A stretch of 56,889 bases of DNA from Glaciimonas sp. (GCA_012927625.1 JABBOV010000016.1:1-56889), one strand, 5' to 3'. Positions 43,608 to 53,302 are shown, counted from the first letter of the stretch. The notes: generated by a model from the letters alone, not told the origin. Numbers and translations: made by a program.

Positions 43608-44492
43608 TTAGTCTTCCAGCGCTGGTAGACGTATCGTGTATTGGCCGGATTTCTCATCGCGCACCATGATCAGCAAACTCTGCTTTTGCGCATCTTCGAC
43701 CAGTTGCCGGAACGAGCGATAACCATAAGCGGATTCGGTGAAACCAGGGCGGCGCCGCTTCATGGTCTGCTTGACCATCGAGCCCCATAATTTTTCTTCT
43801 TCACCGCGCTCGGCAATCAGCGCTTCGATCGTTTCAATGATGAAATCGAGTGCCTCGTGCCGCTTGTCGTCTTCCGGTCGGGATTCTTGTTTGTCTTCTT
43901 GTTTGTCTTCCTGTTTTACCGGTGCCGATTTGGTTTTTTCGTTCTTGTCATTCTTGTCATTGCCGGCAGCTTTAACCGCGACTTTCTTTTCGACCGGTTT
44001 GCGCTTCGGCTTGGCGTCGCGTGCCAGGTCGTCGTAAAAAATGAATTCGTCGCAATTGGCCGACAGCAGGTCGGAAGTCGAACTCTTGACGCCGATGCCG
44101 ATCACATATTTATTGTTTTCGCGCAGTTTCGATACCAGCGGTGAAAAATCCGAATCGCCGCTGATAATGACAAAGGCGTCTACGTGCGCCTTGGTGTAGC
44201 ACAGGTCGAGCGCATCGACGACCATTCTGATGTCGGCCGAATTTTTGCCGGACATGCGTACATGCGGGATTTCGATCAACTCAAACGCGGCTTCGTGCAT
44301 CTCGCCCTTGAATTCCTTGTAGCGCTCCCAGTCGCAATACGCCTTTTTGACCACGATGCTGCCTTTCAGCAGCAGGCGTTCCAGCACCATGCGAATATCG
44401 AATTGCGGGAATTTGGCGTCCCGCACTCCCAGCGCCACATTCTCAAAATCGCAGAATAATGCCATGTTGGTAACTTCAGGTCGACCGGCCAT
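43608..44492 (-). CDS. NYN domain protein with C-terminal OST-HTH/LOTUS-like domain
   Basis: This is a predicted metal-dependent ribonuclease of the NYN (DUF88/LabA) group, 294 residues. The PIN-like acidic residues are in [12 protein letters not shown] (near residue 12-16), [11 protein letters not shown] and [14 protein letters not shown] Lys/Glu/Gln-rich linker (residues ~165-205, [11 protein letters not shown]) leads to a C-terminal domain ([21 protein letters not shown] then [18 protein letters not shown]) that fits the OST-HTH/LOTUS RNA-binding fold. AAGGAG precedes the ATG at 44490-44492. The RNA target is unknown. Confidence 0.85.
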   Translation of the reverse strand: MAGRPEVTNMALFCDFENVALGVRDAKFPQFDIRMVLERLLLKGSIVVKKAYCDWERYKEFKGEMHEAAFELIEIPHVRMSGKNSADIRMVVDALDLCYTKAHVDAFVIISGDSDFSPLVSKLRENNKYVIGIGVKSSTSDLLSANCDEFIFYDDLARDAKPKRKPVEKKVAVKAAGNDKNDKNEKTKSAPVKQEDKQEDKQESRPEDDKRHEALDFIIETIEALIAERGEEEKLWGSMVKQTMKRRRPGFTESAYGYRSFRQLVEDAQKQSLLIMVRDEKSGQYTIRLPALED

Positions 44493-44516
44493 CGTGTGCT
44501 CCTTTTGTTGTAGTAG

Positions 44517-44575
44517 TGCAGGCCTCGTGCCTGCATCTTTCGTGCCGCCACCCAATGCAGGCACGGAGGCCTGCA
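44517..44575. repeat. GC-rich inverted repeat, copy 2
   Basis: The left arm TGCAGGCCTCGTGCCTGCA (one base shorter) and the right arm TGCAGGCACGGAGGCCTGCA flank a 20-nt loop. Both arms match the arm of copy 1 at 38417-38470, and even the flanking GTAG is shared. It lies between the frameshifted VF530 gene and the NYN gene, partly just upstream of the NYN ribosome binding site. Confidence 0.85.
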
Positions 44576-44579
44576 CACC

Positions 44580-44799
44580 TTATTTTGTGTTCCGGCCGAT
44601 ATAAATTTCTTCCACCTGGGTTCTGGCCCACGGTGTCTTGCGCAGAAAAGTCAGGCTCGATTTGATGCTGGGGTCGCTCTTGAAAGAGCACATCGACCAT
44701 GCGGGCCAAGCCGTCCCAGCCGTAGCGGGCCACCAGTTCGGTCAGCAACACTTCCAGCGTGATGCCTTGCAGTGGATTATTGGATTGTGCTTTGGTCAT
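44580..44799 (-). pseudogene. VF530/DUF2132 family gene with a frameshift
   Basis: The first frame gives [18 protein letters not shown] and [11 protein letters not shown], typical of the small DNA-binding VF530 (DUF2132) family. After about 44686-44690 the similarity continues only in another frame: [18 protein letters not shown], then [18 protein letters not shown] and a stop at 44580-44582. The full-length product would be ~73 residues, the family length. One net single-base indel near GATGTGCTCTTTC separates the halves. As written the gene is broken; a sequencing error is possible because both halves are otherwise well conserved. Confidence 0.85.
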
Positions 44800-44829
44800 G
44801 TCGTCGGTCTATAAATATTACTTGCAATA

Positions 44830-47121
44830 TTACTTGCGCCCGCTGCGCTGGGTGTTTCTCTGCACGTTGCCGATGCTGCTGGCAGTTTTGCGCGGGGCGT
44901 GGCCAGCTGCCGATTTAGCGGGCGACGGCTTCCCCGGCAGCGCCGACGGAGCGACCGATTTGCCTTTGAATGCGGTTTTGCCGACAGCGGAACTGGTGGT
45001 TTGTCTGGCTATTTTGGCACTGCCCAGTCCGCCGTCTTCCGACGATTGCCAAGCCGGAATCAGATGCCGTGGGCCGTTGCCGATCAGGTCGGTGCGCCCC
45101 ATGCGTTTCAAGCCTTCGCGCAGGATCGGCCAGTTGGCCGGGTCATGAAAGCGCAGAAAGGCTTTGTGTAATTTGCGGATCTGGCCGCTGCGCGCGGTTT
45201 CCACTGCTTCCGAATCTTCACTCACCTTGTGCAGCGGATTTTTGCGCGTGTGGTACATGGTGGTCGCCATCGCCATCGGGGTCGGCATGAAAGTCTGCAC
45301 CTGATCCAGCTTGAAATCGTTTTTCTTCAGCCAAAGCGCCAGATTGAGCATGTCTTCATCGGTGGTGCCGGGATGGGCGGCGATGAAATACGGAATCAAA
45401 TATTGCTTCTTGCCAGCTTCTTTGGAGAAACGGTCGAACATTTCCTTGAAGGTATCGTAACTGCCGATGCCGGGCTTCATCATTTTCGACAGCGTGTTTT
45501 GTTCGGTATGTTCCGGTGCAATTTTCAGCAGGCCGCCCACGTGATGGGTGACCAGTTCCTTCACGTATTCGGGCGAGCGGATTGCCAAGTCATAGCGCAG
45601 GCCGGAACTGATCAGCACTTTCTTGACGCCGGGAATCGCGCGCGCCTTGCGATAGACCGAGATCAGCTTGCTGTGATCGGTGCCGAGATTGCTGCAGATG
45701 GTCGGATACACGCAGGATAGACGGCGGCAGGATTCCTCGATGCTTTTATCCTTGCAGGCCAGCCGGTACATATTCGCGGTCGGGCCGCCAAGGTCTGAAA
45801 TGGTGCCGGTGAAACCCTTGGTCTTGTCGCGGATTTCTTCGATTTCGTGCAGGATCGACGGCTCGGAACGGCTCTGGACAATCCGGCCTTCGTGCTCGGT
45901 GATCGAGCAGAAAGTGCAGCCGCCAAAGCAGCCGCGCATGATGTTGACCGAGAAGCGAATCATTTCCCAAGCCGGGATATGGGCGTTGCCGTAGCTTGGA
46001 TGCGGGCCGCGTGCATACGGCATGCCGTAGACGCCATCCATTTCATCCATCGCCAGCGGCAGCGGTTGCGGATTGAGCCAGACATCGCGCTCGCCATGCG
46101 CTTGCACCAGCGCTCGTGCGTTGCCGGGATTGGATTCCAGATGCAGAATGCGCGACGCGTGTGCATACAGCACCGGATCCGCGCTGACTTGCTCGAACGA
46201 CGGTAACCGGATCACGGTCTTGTTGCGCTGCTCCTTCTGCGCGGCCTGGCGCTCTTCACGCGACAGAATCAGGATCGGCTTGATCACCGGCTCGGCGGCG
46301 GCGCTGCTGCTGCCGCAGGATTCCTTTTCGGGTATTTCCGCATACGGGTTGACGGGCGGCTCGACGCGGCCCGGAGTATCGACCCGGGTCGAATTGGTCT
46401 CGCTCCAGTCGTGCGCCGGTAGCCAACCGCGCGGCACCATGAAGGCGGTGCCGCGCAGGTTGCGGATCGATTTGATTGGCTCGCCGGCAGCGAGCCGGTG
46501 GGTCAGATCGACCAGCGCACGCTCGGCATTGCCGTACAGCAAAATATCAGCTTTGGAATCCGGCAACACCGATCGCTTGACCTTATCACTCCAATAATCG
46601 TAATGCGCGATGCGGCGCAGGCTGGCTTCAATGCTGCCGATCACGATGTTGGCGTCCGAATAGGCTTCGCGCGCGCGCTGCGCATACACCACTACTGCGC
46701 GGTCGGGCCGCTTGTTCGGTTCGCCATTGGCGGTGTACGCATCTTCGGAGCGGATTTTGCGGTCGGCGGTATACCGGTTGATCATCGAATCCATATTCCC
46801 TGCGGTGACGCCGAAATATAGATTCGGCCGGCCCAGCGCCCGAAACGCATCGGCCGAATGCCAATCCGGCTGGCTGAGGATGCCGACCCGGAAGCCCTGC
46901 GCTTCCAGCAAGCGCCCAATGAGAGCCATGCCGAAACTGGGATGATCGATATAGGCGTCGCCGGTAATCAGGATCACGTCGCAGCTGTCCCAGCCCAACT
47001 TATCCATCTCAGCGCGCGACATCGGCAGAAAAGGTGCGGCCGCAGCCCGTTCCGAGCGTTTTTTTACGCTGGAAAACAGGTTGGTCGGAGCGTTGTGGGG
47101 ATCAATAGTGAGTGCGTTCAT
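44830..47121 (-). CDS. YgiQ family radical SAM protein
   Basis: This is a UPF0313/YgiQ radical S-adenosylmethionine enzyme of 763 residues and unknown reaction. The radical SAM cluster motif is CFGGCTFC within [17 protein letters not shown]. An N-terminal B12-binding-like region ([21 protein letters not shown]) and a C-terminal DUF3362-like segment with a basic, Ala/Pro/Lys-rich tail flank it. The ATG at 47119-47121 ([16 protein letters not shown]) is preferred over the frame's upstream extension. No functional partner is evident nearby. Confidence 0.9.
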   Translation of the reverse strand: MNALTIDPHNAPTNLFSSVKKRSERAAAAPFLPMSRAEMDKLGWDSCDVILITGDAYIDHPSFGMALIGRLLEAQGFRVGILSQPDWHSADAFRALGRPNLYFGVTAGNMDSMINRYTADRKIRSEDAYTANGEPNKRPDRAVVVYAQRAREAYSDANIVIGSIEASLRRIAHYDYWSDKVKRSVLPDSKADILLYGNAERALVDLTHRLAAGEPIKSIRNLRGTAFMVPRGWLPAHDWSETNSTRVDTPGRVEPPVNPYAEIPEKESCGSSSAAAEPVIKPILILSREERQAAQKEQRNKTVIRLPSFEQVSADPVLYAHASRILHLESNPGNARALVQAHGERDVWLNPQPLPLAMDEMDGVYGMPYARGPHPSYGNAHIPAWEMIRFSVNIMRGCFGGCTFCSITEHEGRIVQSRSEPSILHEIEEIRDKTKGFTGTISDLGGPTANMYRLACKDKSIEESCRRLSCVYPTICSNLGTDHSKLISVYRKARAIPGVKKVLISSGLRYDLAIRSPEYVKELVTHHVGGLLKIAPEHTEQNTLSKMMKPGIGSYDTFKEMFDRFSKEAGKKQYLIPYFIAAHPGTTDEDMLNLALWLKKNDFKLDQVQTFMPTPMAMATTMYHTRKNPLHKVSEDSEAVETARSGQIRKLHKAFLRFHDPANWPILREGLKRMGRTDLIGNGPRHLIPAWQSSEDGGLGSAKIARQTTSSAVGKTAFKGKSVAPSALPGKPSPAKSAAGHAPRKTASSIGNVQRNTQRSGRK

Positions 47122-47181
47122 ATCGGCCGGATTGTACCGCAGGCATCTGCGGCGCGCTGCAGGCACGATGGCATTGCGTGA

Positions 47182-47397
47182 CTAATAATGCGGCGGTCTT
47201 TCGTTGGCGCTATTGGCACTGTTGCCATCCTGGTCGCTGGCCGGTTCCTTGATCAGTCGCGCCAGTGCCGCGCACAGGGCTTCCAACTGGTCTAACTTTT
47301 GCTGCTGACGATATACCAACGTATTCAATGTATCGAGCAAATCTTCCTGACGGGTGAGCTTGATTTCGATTTCCATCAGGTGTGCCTCGGCGTCCAT
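47182..47397 (-). CDS. slyX: SlyX family protein
   Basis: This is a 71-residue coiled-coil protein; the pattern IEIKLTRQEDLLDTLNTLVYRQQQKLDQLE is the SlyX signature (heptad leucines, residues ~10-45). The C-terminal tail ends PPHY as in other SlyX proteins. Its function is unknown. Confidence 0.9.
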   Translation of the reverse strand: MDAEAHLMEIEIKLTRQEDLLDTLNTLVYRQQQKLDQLEALCAALARLIKEPASDQDGNSANSANERPPHY

Positions 47398-47440
47398 GCG
47401 CAGTCCTCATTCTCATTTAGGTACCGTATTATTACAGAAA

Positions 47441-47505
47441 TACTGGGAGTATGCTTAAAAATAGTGCAATTTACGCATGTTTATATTGCGCAACTAAAAT
47501 ATACA
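47441..47505 (+). repeat. Dispersed AT-rich repeat, copy C
   Basis: This copy opens ACTGGGAGTATGC, has the core TTTACGCATGTTTATATTGC and ends ACTAAAATATAC. It lies in the divergent region between slyX and the small oxidoreductase-like gene. Confidence 0.75.
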
Positions 47506-47613
47506 AGATGCTGTATATACTAAATCCCAAAACCGGCGGCCGGCTGCTCCGATTTTTCCGATCTGCGTTAACATGGTGATTCGCCCTCAGCCGATACACC
47601 ACCAAAGCTCACC

Positions 47614-47790
47614 ATGAACAAACCCATTGCCCCAGCGGACGGCGAATGCTGCGAAAACAGTTGCGATCCGTGCGTGTGGGATACCTATTATGCAGCGCTG
47701 CGAGCTTGGGAAGAACAGCAGACGGCGCCCACTGCCGCAGCCGCAGCCGCAGCGCATAACGCTAGTGCGAACATCAACGCGCCGACCTGA
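47614..47790 (+). CDS. Oxidoreductase-like domain protein (58 residues)
   Basis: This short protein begins MNKPIAPADGECCENSC, continues DPCVWDTYYAALRAWEEQ and ends with an Ala-rich tail. The pattern ECC-x3-CDPCVWDTYYEALRAW is that of the oxidoreductase-like domain (Pfam PF09791 family), here nearly the whole protein. Four conserved cysteines suggest metal or cofactor binding; activity is unproven. The ribosome binding site is poor. Its last 17 bases overlap the end of the convergent uraD-allC fusion. Confidence 0.8.
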   Translation: MNKPIAPADGECCENSCDPCVWDTYYAALRAWEEQQTAPTAAAAAAAHNASANINAPT

Positions 47791-49546
47791 AAGAACGCAA
47801 AAAATCCAGAAAAATCTGCGCTGCAATCTCGGTATCGTCTGCGGTTATGGTCTCCAGCCGATTGTGGCTGATGCCGCCGTTGCCGCAACGCATGAACAGC
47901 ATCGCGACATCGGTGATTTTGGCCAGCATCATCGCATCGTGGCCGGCGCCGGAAGGCAAGGTAACTGCAGGGATGCCGGCCCGCTCAACCGCTAACGCCA
48001 ATTGGTGCATCAGCCACGGCGCACACGGTGCGGCGGCAGAAACTTCGACCCGCTCCAGCGCAACATCGATGTTGCGTTGCGCGCAGATCGCGGCTATTTG
48101 CTGAAGCACGTCAGCCGCTGCTGCGTCGCGGGTGGCATCATCGGCGGCGCGAATATCCAGCGATAAATTGCAGGTTCCCGCAATCACATTGATCGAGCCG
48201 TGCGGCACTTGCAACTGGCCGACCGTGCCCACTAGCGTCGGCGCCTGGCTGCAACGCCGCTCGACCAACAGAATGATTTCGGCCGCCGCTGCCGCCGCGT
48301 CGCGGCGCATCGTCATCGGTGTAGTGCCGGAATGGCCAGCCACCCCAGTCAAGACAATCTGATAGCGCAGCGAACCGGCAATCGAGCTCACGATTCCAAC
48401 CGGCATATCGCGCCCGAGCAAGACCGGGCCTTGCTCAATATGGATTTCGATAAAACCCAACAAATCGGCCGACTGGTGCGCGCAAGCAGTAATTCGCTCC
48501 GGCGCGGGGTCATGGCCAGCCGCAATTAACGCGGCGCGCATGGTCATGCCGTCGGCGTCAACCTGCTCCAGCAACGCCGGACTGAACTCGCCGATGACAG
48601 CGTTGCTGCCGAGAAAAGTGCTCTGGAAGCGTACTCCTTCCTCTTCCGCAAAGCCGATTATTTCGACATGAAAAGGTAGTTTTTCGCCGTGTTCATGCAA
48701 CTGTCGCAGGACAGCAATCGGCACCAGAATGCCGATCCGTCCGTCATATTTTCCGCCATTCCTGACGGTGTCGTAATGCGAACCGGTGAGTAGTGTTTTG
48801 GCGTGCGGGTCGTTGCACCGATAGCGCCCTACGACATTGCCGACTGCGTCGATTTCGGTCTGCAAACCGGCGTTGCGCATCCATTCGGCCAGTTGGGCTG
48901 CGGTATTGCGGTGCGCTGGCGTCATGAACGCGCAAGTCAGGCCGTCTTCAACATCGCTCCAAAGCGCCAGCGCATCGGCCCAGGCCAGAATGGTGTGACC
49001 GAATTCCAGCTTATGGCCGAGCACATCATTCAAGCGCAGTTCGGCAATGCGGCCGATCTGGCGCAGGCATTCGGCCAGCTCGTCGGCGCGCTGATTGCGC
49101 AACCGGCGCTTGAAAATTGCGATGATCGTTTGCCGCGACAGCCCGAATCCGTCCGGCCCCTTGACCGCAACGATGAACGGAAAGCTGAATTTGGCGTGGT
49201 AATCGGCATTCAGTTGTTGCAGCGCGGCCAACTCTGCCGGGCTGCAGTGATTCAGGCCGGCCCTGGCTTGCTCGCTGCGCGACTCCGTGCTCAGAGAACC
49301 GGCTAGCGCCACCTTGCCGGCCAGCTCCGGGTGGGCGCGGATCAGACCCAGTTGTTCGGCTTCGCTGGCGTTTTTCACCCCATCTTGCAACGCCAGTTTC
49401 AGCGCCGCCAGCGTGGCAAAAGGCCGCTGCGCCGCAGCCCGCTGGGCTACCCACGGCGAATGCTCGTAGACGCCTTTCAACGCCGACACAAAGTTGGTGG
49501 CGTCGCAGGTGTTGAGTTGGGTCAGAGTAACTGTCATTGGTTGCAT
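47774..49546 (-). CDS. OHCU decarboxylase-allantoate amidohydrolase fusion (UraD-AllC)
   Basis: This is a two-domain enzyme of 590 residues. Residues ~10-165 are UraD (2-oxo-4-hydroxy-4-carboxy-5-ureidoimidazoline decarboxylase), with catalytic His in HSPWV and RAHPELAGK and the FGLSRQTI tail. Residues ~175-585 are an M20 zinc amidohydrolase of the AllC/HyuC group (GSHYDTVRNGGKYDG, EEEGVRF, HIEQGP, GHSGTTPM, and a C-terminal GHDAM). It would finish S-allantoin formation and then open allantoate. ATG follows immediately after the puuE stop, so the two are in one operon. Allantoate hydrolase versus another N-carbamoyl amidohydrolase is judged from context. Confidence 0.9.
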   Translation of the reverse strand: MQPMTVTLTQLNTCDATNFVSALKGVYEHSPWVAQRAAAQRPFATLAALKLALQDGVKNASEAEQLGLIRAHPELAGKVALAGSLSTESRSEQARAGLNHCSPAELAALQQLNADYHAKFSFPFIVAVKGPDGFGLSRQTIIAIFKRRLRNQRADELAECLRQIGRIAELRLNDVLGHKLEFGHTILAWADALALWSDVEDGLTCAFMTPAHRNTAAQLAEWMRNAGLQTEIDAVGNVVGRYRCNDPHAKTLLTGSHYDTVRNGGKYDGRIGILVPIAVLRQLHEHGEKLPFHVEIIGFAEEEGVRFQSTFLGSNAVIGEFSPALLEQVDADGMTMRAALIAAGHDPAPERITACAHQSADLLGFIEIHIEQGPVLLGRDMPVGIVSSIAGSLRYQIVLTGVAGHSGTTPMTMRRDAAAAAAEIILLVERRCSQAPTLVGTVGQLQVPHGSINVIAGTCNLSLDIRAADDATRDAAAADVLQQIAAICAQRNIDVALERVEVSAAAPCAPWLMHQLALAVERAGIPAVTLPSGAGHDAMMLAKITDVAMLFMRCGNGGISHNRLETITADDTEIAAQIFLDFLRSFRSAR

Positions 49547-50515
49547 CTATTTACCCCCTTGTTCGCAAAACGGATGCACTGTGCGCCAATGCTGTGCGAT
49601 ATCGGCCCGACGCGCAATCCAGACCTGGTCATGCGACTGTGCGTAATCCAGAAAACGTGCCAGCGCAGCGCTGCGCCCCGGATGCCCGATGATGCGGCAA
49701 TGCAAGCCGATCGATAGCATTTTTGGCCGGTTCAGCCCGGCCGGATCGCCTTCCGCATACAGCACATCGAATGCATCTTTCAGGTAATCGAAAAATTGCG
49801 TGCCGGAATTGAAGCCTTGCATTGCAGTGAAACGCATGTCGTTGTTATCGAGCGTGTACGGCACCACCAAATGTGGCTTGCTGGCGGGCTTTCCATCGAC
49901 ATCCGCGATGGCGACTTGCTGCCAGAACGGCAGGTCGTCGCCGTAGTAATCCGAGTCGTAGCAAAAGCCGCCGTGCTCGACCACCAACTTACGGGTATTG
50001 GGCGAATCGCGTCCGGTGTACCAGCCGGCCGGCGCGGCCCCGGTCAATTCGGTGATTATTTGCACCGCTTCCTGCATGTGGGCGCGTTCGGTCGCTTCAT
50101 CGATTAGCTGGTAGCTGATCCAGCGCAGGCCGTGACAGGCGATTTCGTGGCCTAGCGATTGGAACGCGGCGACGGCTTCTGGATTGCGCTGCAGCGCCAT
50201 TGCCACTGCAAAAACTGTCAACGGCAACCGGTGCTCTTCAAACAGGCGCAATACCCGCCACAAGCCGGCGCGCGAACCGTATTCGTAGAGCGACTCCATG
50301 CTCATGTGGCGCATCGCAAATGCTTGCGCGCCGATGATTTCGGACAGAAAAGTTTCGGACGCCATATCACCATGCAGCACGCAATTTTCCGAACCTTCTT
50401 CATAATTCAGTACGAATTGCAGCGCCAGTCGCGCACCATGCGGCCATTGCGCATGCGGCGGTGTGCGGCCGTAACCGGTCAGGTCGCGGGGATAGTTTGC
50501 AGCAGTGTCAGTCAT
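49547..50515 (-). CDS. puuE: Cofactor-independent allantoinase PuuE
   Basis: PuuE opens the hydantoin ring of allantoin, giving allantoate, the substrate of the fusion enzyme downstream. The 322-residue protein is of the polysaccharide-deacetylase fold, with ALQFVLNYEEGSENCVLHGD near the start, GHEIACHGLRW, and WYTGRDSPNTRKL, which are typical of PuuE. GAGGTGG precedes the ATG at 50513-50515. It is divergent from uraH. Confidence 0.93.
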   Translation of the reverse strand: MTDTAANYPRDLTGYGRTPPHAQWPHGARLALQFVLNYEEGSENCVLHGDMASETFLSEIIGAQAFAMRHMSMESLYEYGSRAGLWRVLRLFEEHRLPLTVFAVAMALQRNPEAVAAFQSLGHEIACHGLRWISYQLIDEATERAHMQEAVQIITELTGAAPAGWYTGRDSPNTRKLVVEHGGFCYDSDYYGDDLPFWQQVAIADVDGKPASKPHLVVPYTLDNNDMRFTAMQGFNSGTQFFDYLKDAFDVLYAEGDPAGLNRPKMLSIGLHCRIIGHPGRSAALARFLDYAQSHDQVWIARRADIAQHWRTVHPFCEQGGK

Positions 50516-50640
50516 GCGCCACCTCTCGGTTTGTAACAAGTATGATTGATGCAGCAGCTTGATTAGCAGGAAGTGTATATCCGCTGTGCCGACTGGGTTA
50601 TATGATTTCTCGCATAACCGTTCCGAGATAAGGGATCACT

Positions 50641-50994
50641 ATGGGAAAGCTCACTACGCATGTGCTCGATGTCACGCAGGGCAAACCTGGCATCGGGGTC
50701 AGAATCGAATTGTATGCAGTCCACAATGGCGACAGAATTCTGCTCAAAACCGTTGTCACTAATCAGGACGGCCGCTGCGATGCAGCGCTGCTGGAAGATG
50801 GCGCGCTGTGCAACGGCCAGTTTGAACTGGTGTTTTTCGCTGGCGATTATTTCGATTTGCAGGGTGTGCCATTGCCAAACCCGAAATTCATCGACCGGGT
50901 TTGCATCGCCTTTGGCATCGCCGACCCTGATCAAAATTATCACGTGCCGCTGCTCCTGTCGCCTTGGGCGTATTCGACTTATCGCGGTAGTTGA
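50641..50994 (+). CDS. uraH: 5-hydroxyisourate hydrolase
   Basis: HIU hydrolase performs the step after urate oxidase, giving OHCU for UraD. The 117-residue transthyretin-like protein begins LTTHVLDVTQGKPG and ends with YRGS, the diagnostic C-terminal tetrapeptide; active-site His, Arg and His residues are in THVLD, IRIEL-equivalent VRIEL, and YHVPLLLS. It is divergent from puuE across a 125-bp region. No urate oxidase gene is seen in the window. Confidence 0.95.
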   Translation: MGKLTTHVLDVTQGKPGIGVRIELYAVHNGDRILLKTVVTNQDGRCDAALLEDGALCNGQFELVFFAGDYFDLQGVPLPNPKFIDRVCIAFGIADPDQNYHVPLLLSPWAYSTYRGS

Positions 50995-51042
50995 TGCTCG
51001 ATCTAATAGGCATAAACAATCAATCATATATATTTAATTAAT

Positions 51043-51071
51043 TTTACAAATGATGGTGGATCGATTTATGA
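51043..51071 (+). promoter_or_regulatory. Predicted promoter of ahpC
   Basis: TTTACA (51043-51048) and TTATGA (51066-51071) are 17 bp apart, about 40 bp before the ahpC start. Just upstream the spacing of ATAG and related tetramers is only a partial OxyR-like pattern, so OxyR control is possible but not demonstrated. Confidence 0.5.
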
Positions 51072-51108
51072 TGATCACTCATTATTTCAACCCGTAAAGG
51101 AAGTCACC

Positions 51109-51672
51109 ATGTCTTTAATTAACACTGAAATTAAACCGTTCAAGGCAACTGCTTTTCACAATGGTAAATTCGTTCCAGTAACCAGTGAAGACCTGAAGGG
51201 CAAATGGTCGGTATTTGTGTTTTACCCAGCCGACTTCACATTTGTTTGCCCAACTGAATTGGGCGATCTGGCGGACAACTACGCAGAATTCAAGAAAATG
51301 GGCGTCGAAATCTACAGCGTTTCAACCGACACGCACTTCGCGCACAAAGCTTGGCACGATACTTCCGACACCATCGGCAAGATCACCTACCCAATGCTGG
51401 GCGACCCAACCTTGGCACTGGCACGCAATTTTGAAGTGCTGATTGAAGAAGAAGGCTTGGCGTTGCGCGGTACTTTCGTTATCAACCCAGAAGGCCAGAT
51501 CAAAGTCATGGAAGTGCATGACAACGGCATCGGTCGTGACGCCAAGGAATTGCTGCGTAAAGTACAGGCAGCGCAGTACGTTGCTGCCCATCCAAATGAA
51601 GTTTGCCCTGCAAAATGGACGCCAGGTGCCGCGACATTGACGCCATCGCTGGATCTGATCGGCAAAATTTAA
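51109..51672 (+). CDS. ahpC: Alkyl hydroperoxide reductase peroxiredoxin subunit
   Basis: AhpC is a 2-Cys peroxiredoxin that reduces H2O2, organic peroxides and peroxynitrite. The 187-residue protein has the peroxidatic cysteine in [10 protein letters not shown] (near residue 47) and the resolving cysteine in EVCPAKW (near 166). AAAGGAAG precedes the ATG. It is followed by its reductase ahpF after a 73-bp spacer with a strong hairpin. Confidence 0.97.
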   Translation: MSLINTEIKPFKATAFHNGKFVPVTSEDLKGKWSVFVFYPADFTFVCPTELGDLADNYAEFKKMGVEIYSVSTDTHFAHKAWHDTSDTIGKITYPMLGDPTLALARNFEVLIEEEGLALRGTFVINPEGQIKVMEVHDNGIGRDAKELLRKVQAAQYVAAHPNEVCPAKWTPGAATLTPSLDLIGKI

Positions 51673-51676
51673 TCCG

Positions 51677-51707
51677 TGCGTAGGATGGGTTCAACCCATC
51701 CTACGCA
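51677..51707. repeat. Perfect palindrome between ahpC and ahpF
   Basis: The 15-bp arms TGCGTAGGATGGGTT and AACCCATCCTACGCA flank a single base. It lies 4 bp after the ahpC stop and has no T tract. The GTAGGATGGGT motif recurs in intergenic palindromes of many proteobacteria. It may act as an mRNA-stabilising or partially terminating hairpin that lowers ahpF relative to ahpC. Confidence 0.75.
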
Positions 51708-51745
51708 GCATCACCCGAATCACCGTACTGAAATATGAGGCAATC

Positions 51746-53302
51746 ATGCTAGATACCAATCTCAAAACCCAGTTGCAGGCTTATCTGGAAAAAGTGACGC
51801 AGCCAATCGAACTGGTTGCCTCCCTCGACAGCAGTGAGCAATCGCGCGAAATGCAGTCGCTGCTGCAGGAAATCACGTCTTTATCCGACAAAATCAGCCT
51901 GATCGAACGTTATGATGACGCCGAGCGCAAGCCATCGTTTTCGATTAACCGCGTTGGCGCCGACATAGGCATCCGCTTTGCCGCTATTCCGATGGGGCAC
52001 GAATTTACTTCCCTGATATTGGCATTGCTGCAGGCTGGCGGCCACCCGCCCAAAGTCGAGGCCGATGTTATCCAGCAAATTACTGCACTCGATGGCGATT
52101 ATCAATTTGAAACCTATGTTTCCCTGACCTGCCAGAATTGCCCGGAAGTGGTGCAATCGCTGAACCTGATGGCGGTGCTGAACCCGCGTGTGCGCTCCGT
52201 GGTGATTGACGGCGCATTGTTCCAAGATGAAGTCGAGAAACGCGAAATCATGGCAGTACCGACTATTTATCTGAATGGCAAAGTATTCGACCAGGGCCGT
52301 CTTGGTGTCGAAGAAATCCTCTCCAAGCTCGATACCGGCTCGGCCGGCCGCGATGCTGAAAAAATCAACGCCAAAGAACCGTTTGACATGTTGATCGTCG
52401 GCGGCGGGCCGGCCGGCGCTGCTGCCGCAGTTTATGCGGCGCGCAAAGGTATTCGCACTGGCGTGGTAGCCGAACGTTTCGGCGGCCAAGTGCTGGACAC
52501 GATGGCCATCGAGAATTACATCTCGGTACCGGAAACTGAAGGCCCGCGCTTTGCCGCCGATCTGGAACGTCATGTACGCAGCTACGATGTCGACATCATC
52601 AATTTGCAGCGCGCCGAAAAACTGGTGGCAGGCGATTTGATCGAAATCAAACTGGCCAGCGGCGCGGTGCTCAAGGCCAGATCGGTGGTACTCGCCACCG
52701 GTGCGCGCTGGCGCAAAATTAACGTGCCTGGCGAGCAGGAATACCTGAACCGCGGCGTGGCTTACTGCCCGCATTGCGATGGCCCCCTGTTCAAAGGCAA
52801 GCGGGTGGCGGTGATCGGTGGCGGCAATTCCGGCGTCGAAGCTGCAATCGATCTGGCAGGATTGGTCGGCCATGTGACTTTGCTGGAATTCGGCGCCGAA
52901 TTGCGCGCCGATGCAGTATTGCAACGTAAGCTGCTTAGCTTGCCGAATGTCACCGTCATCACCAGTGCCCAGACCACGGAAGTGCACGGCGATGGCAAAA
53001 AAGTCACCAGCCTGAGCTACAAGGACTTGACTTCCGATGCGCTCAAACAAGTCGAGTTGGAAGGTATTTTTGTGCAAATTGGGCTGGTACCCAATACCGA
53101 GTGGCTCAAAGGCACGATTGCGTTGACACGGCACGGCGAGATCGAAGTCGATGCGCGTGGTCAGACTTCGATTCCCGGCGTCTTCGCGGCCGGCGACGTC
53201 ACCACCGTGCCATTCAAGCAAATCGTGATTGCGGCAGGCGAAGGTTCCAAGGCAGCACTAAGCGCGTTTGATCATTTGATTCGATCCTCGGCGCCGGCTT
53301 AA
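51746..53302 (+). CDS. ahpF: Alkyl hydroperoxide reductase flavoprotein subunit
   Basis: AhpF transfers electrons from NADH through FAD and two dithiols to AhpC. The 518-residue protein has an N-terminal double thioredoxin fold with CQNC (near residue 130). A thioredoxin-reductase-like part follows, with FAD motif [17 protein letters not shown] (near 215), CPHC (near 343) and NAD motif [11 protein letters not shown] clear intrinsic terminator follows. Confidence 0.97.
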   Translation: MLDTNLKTQLQAYLEKVTQPIELVASLDSSEQSREMQSLLQEITSLSDKISLIERYDDAERKPSFSINRVGADIGIRFAAIPMGHEFTSLILALLQAGGHPPKVEADVIQQITALDGDYQFETYVSLTCQNCPEVVQSLNLMAVLNPRVRSVVIDGALFQDEVEKREIMAVPTIYLNGKVFDQGRLGVEEILSKLDTGSAGRDAEKINAKEPFDMLIVGGGPAGAAAAVYAARKGIRTGVVAERFGGQVLDTMAIENYISVPETEGPRFAADLERHVRSYDVDIINLQRAEKLVAGDLIEIKLASGAVLKARSVVLATGARWRKINVPGEQEYLNRGVAYCPHCDGPLFKGKRVAVIGGGNSGVEAAIDLAGLVGHVTLLEFGAELRADAVLQRKLLSLPNVTVITSAQTTEVHGDGKKVTSLSYKDLTSDALKQVELEGIFVQIGLVPNTEWLKGTIALTRHGEIEVDARGQTSIPGVFAAGDVTTVPFKQIVIAAGEGSKAALSAFDHLIRSSAPA

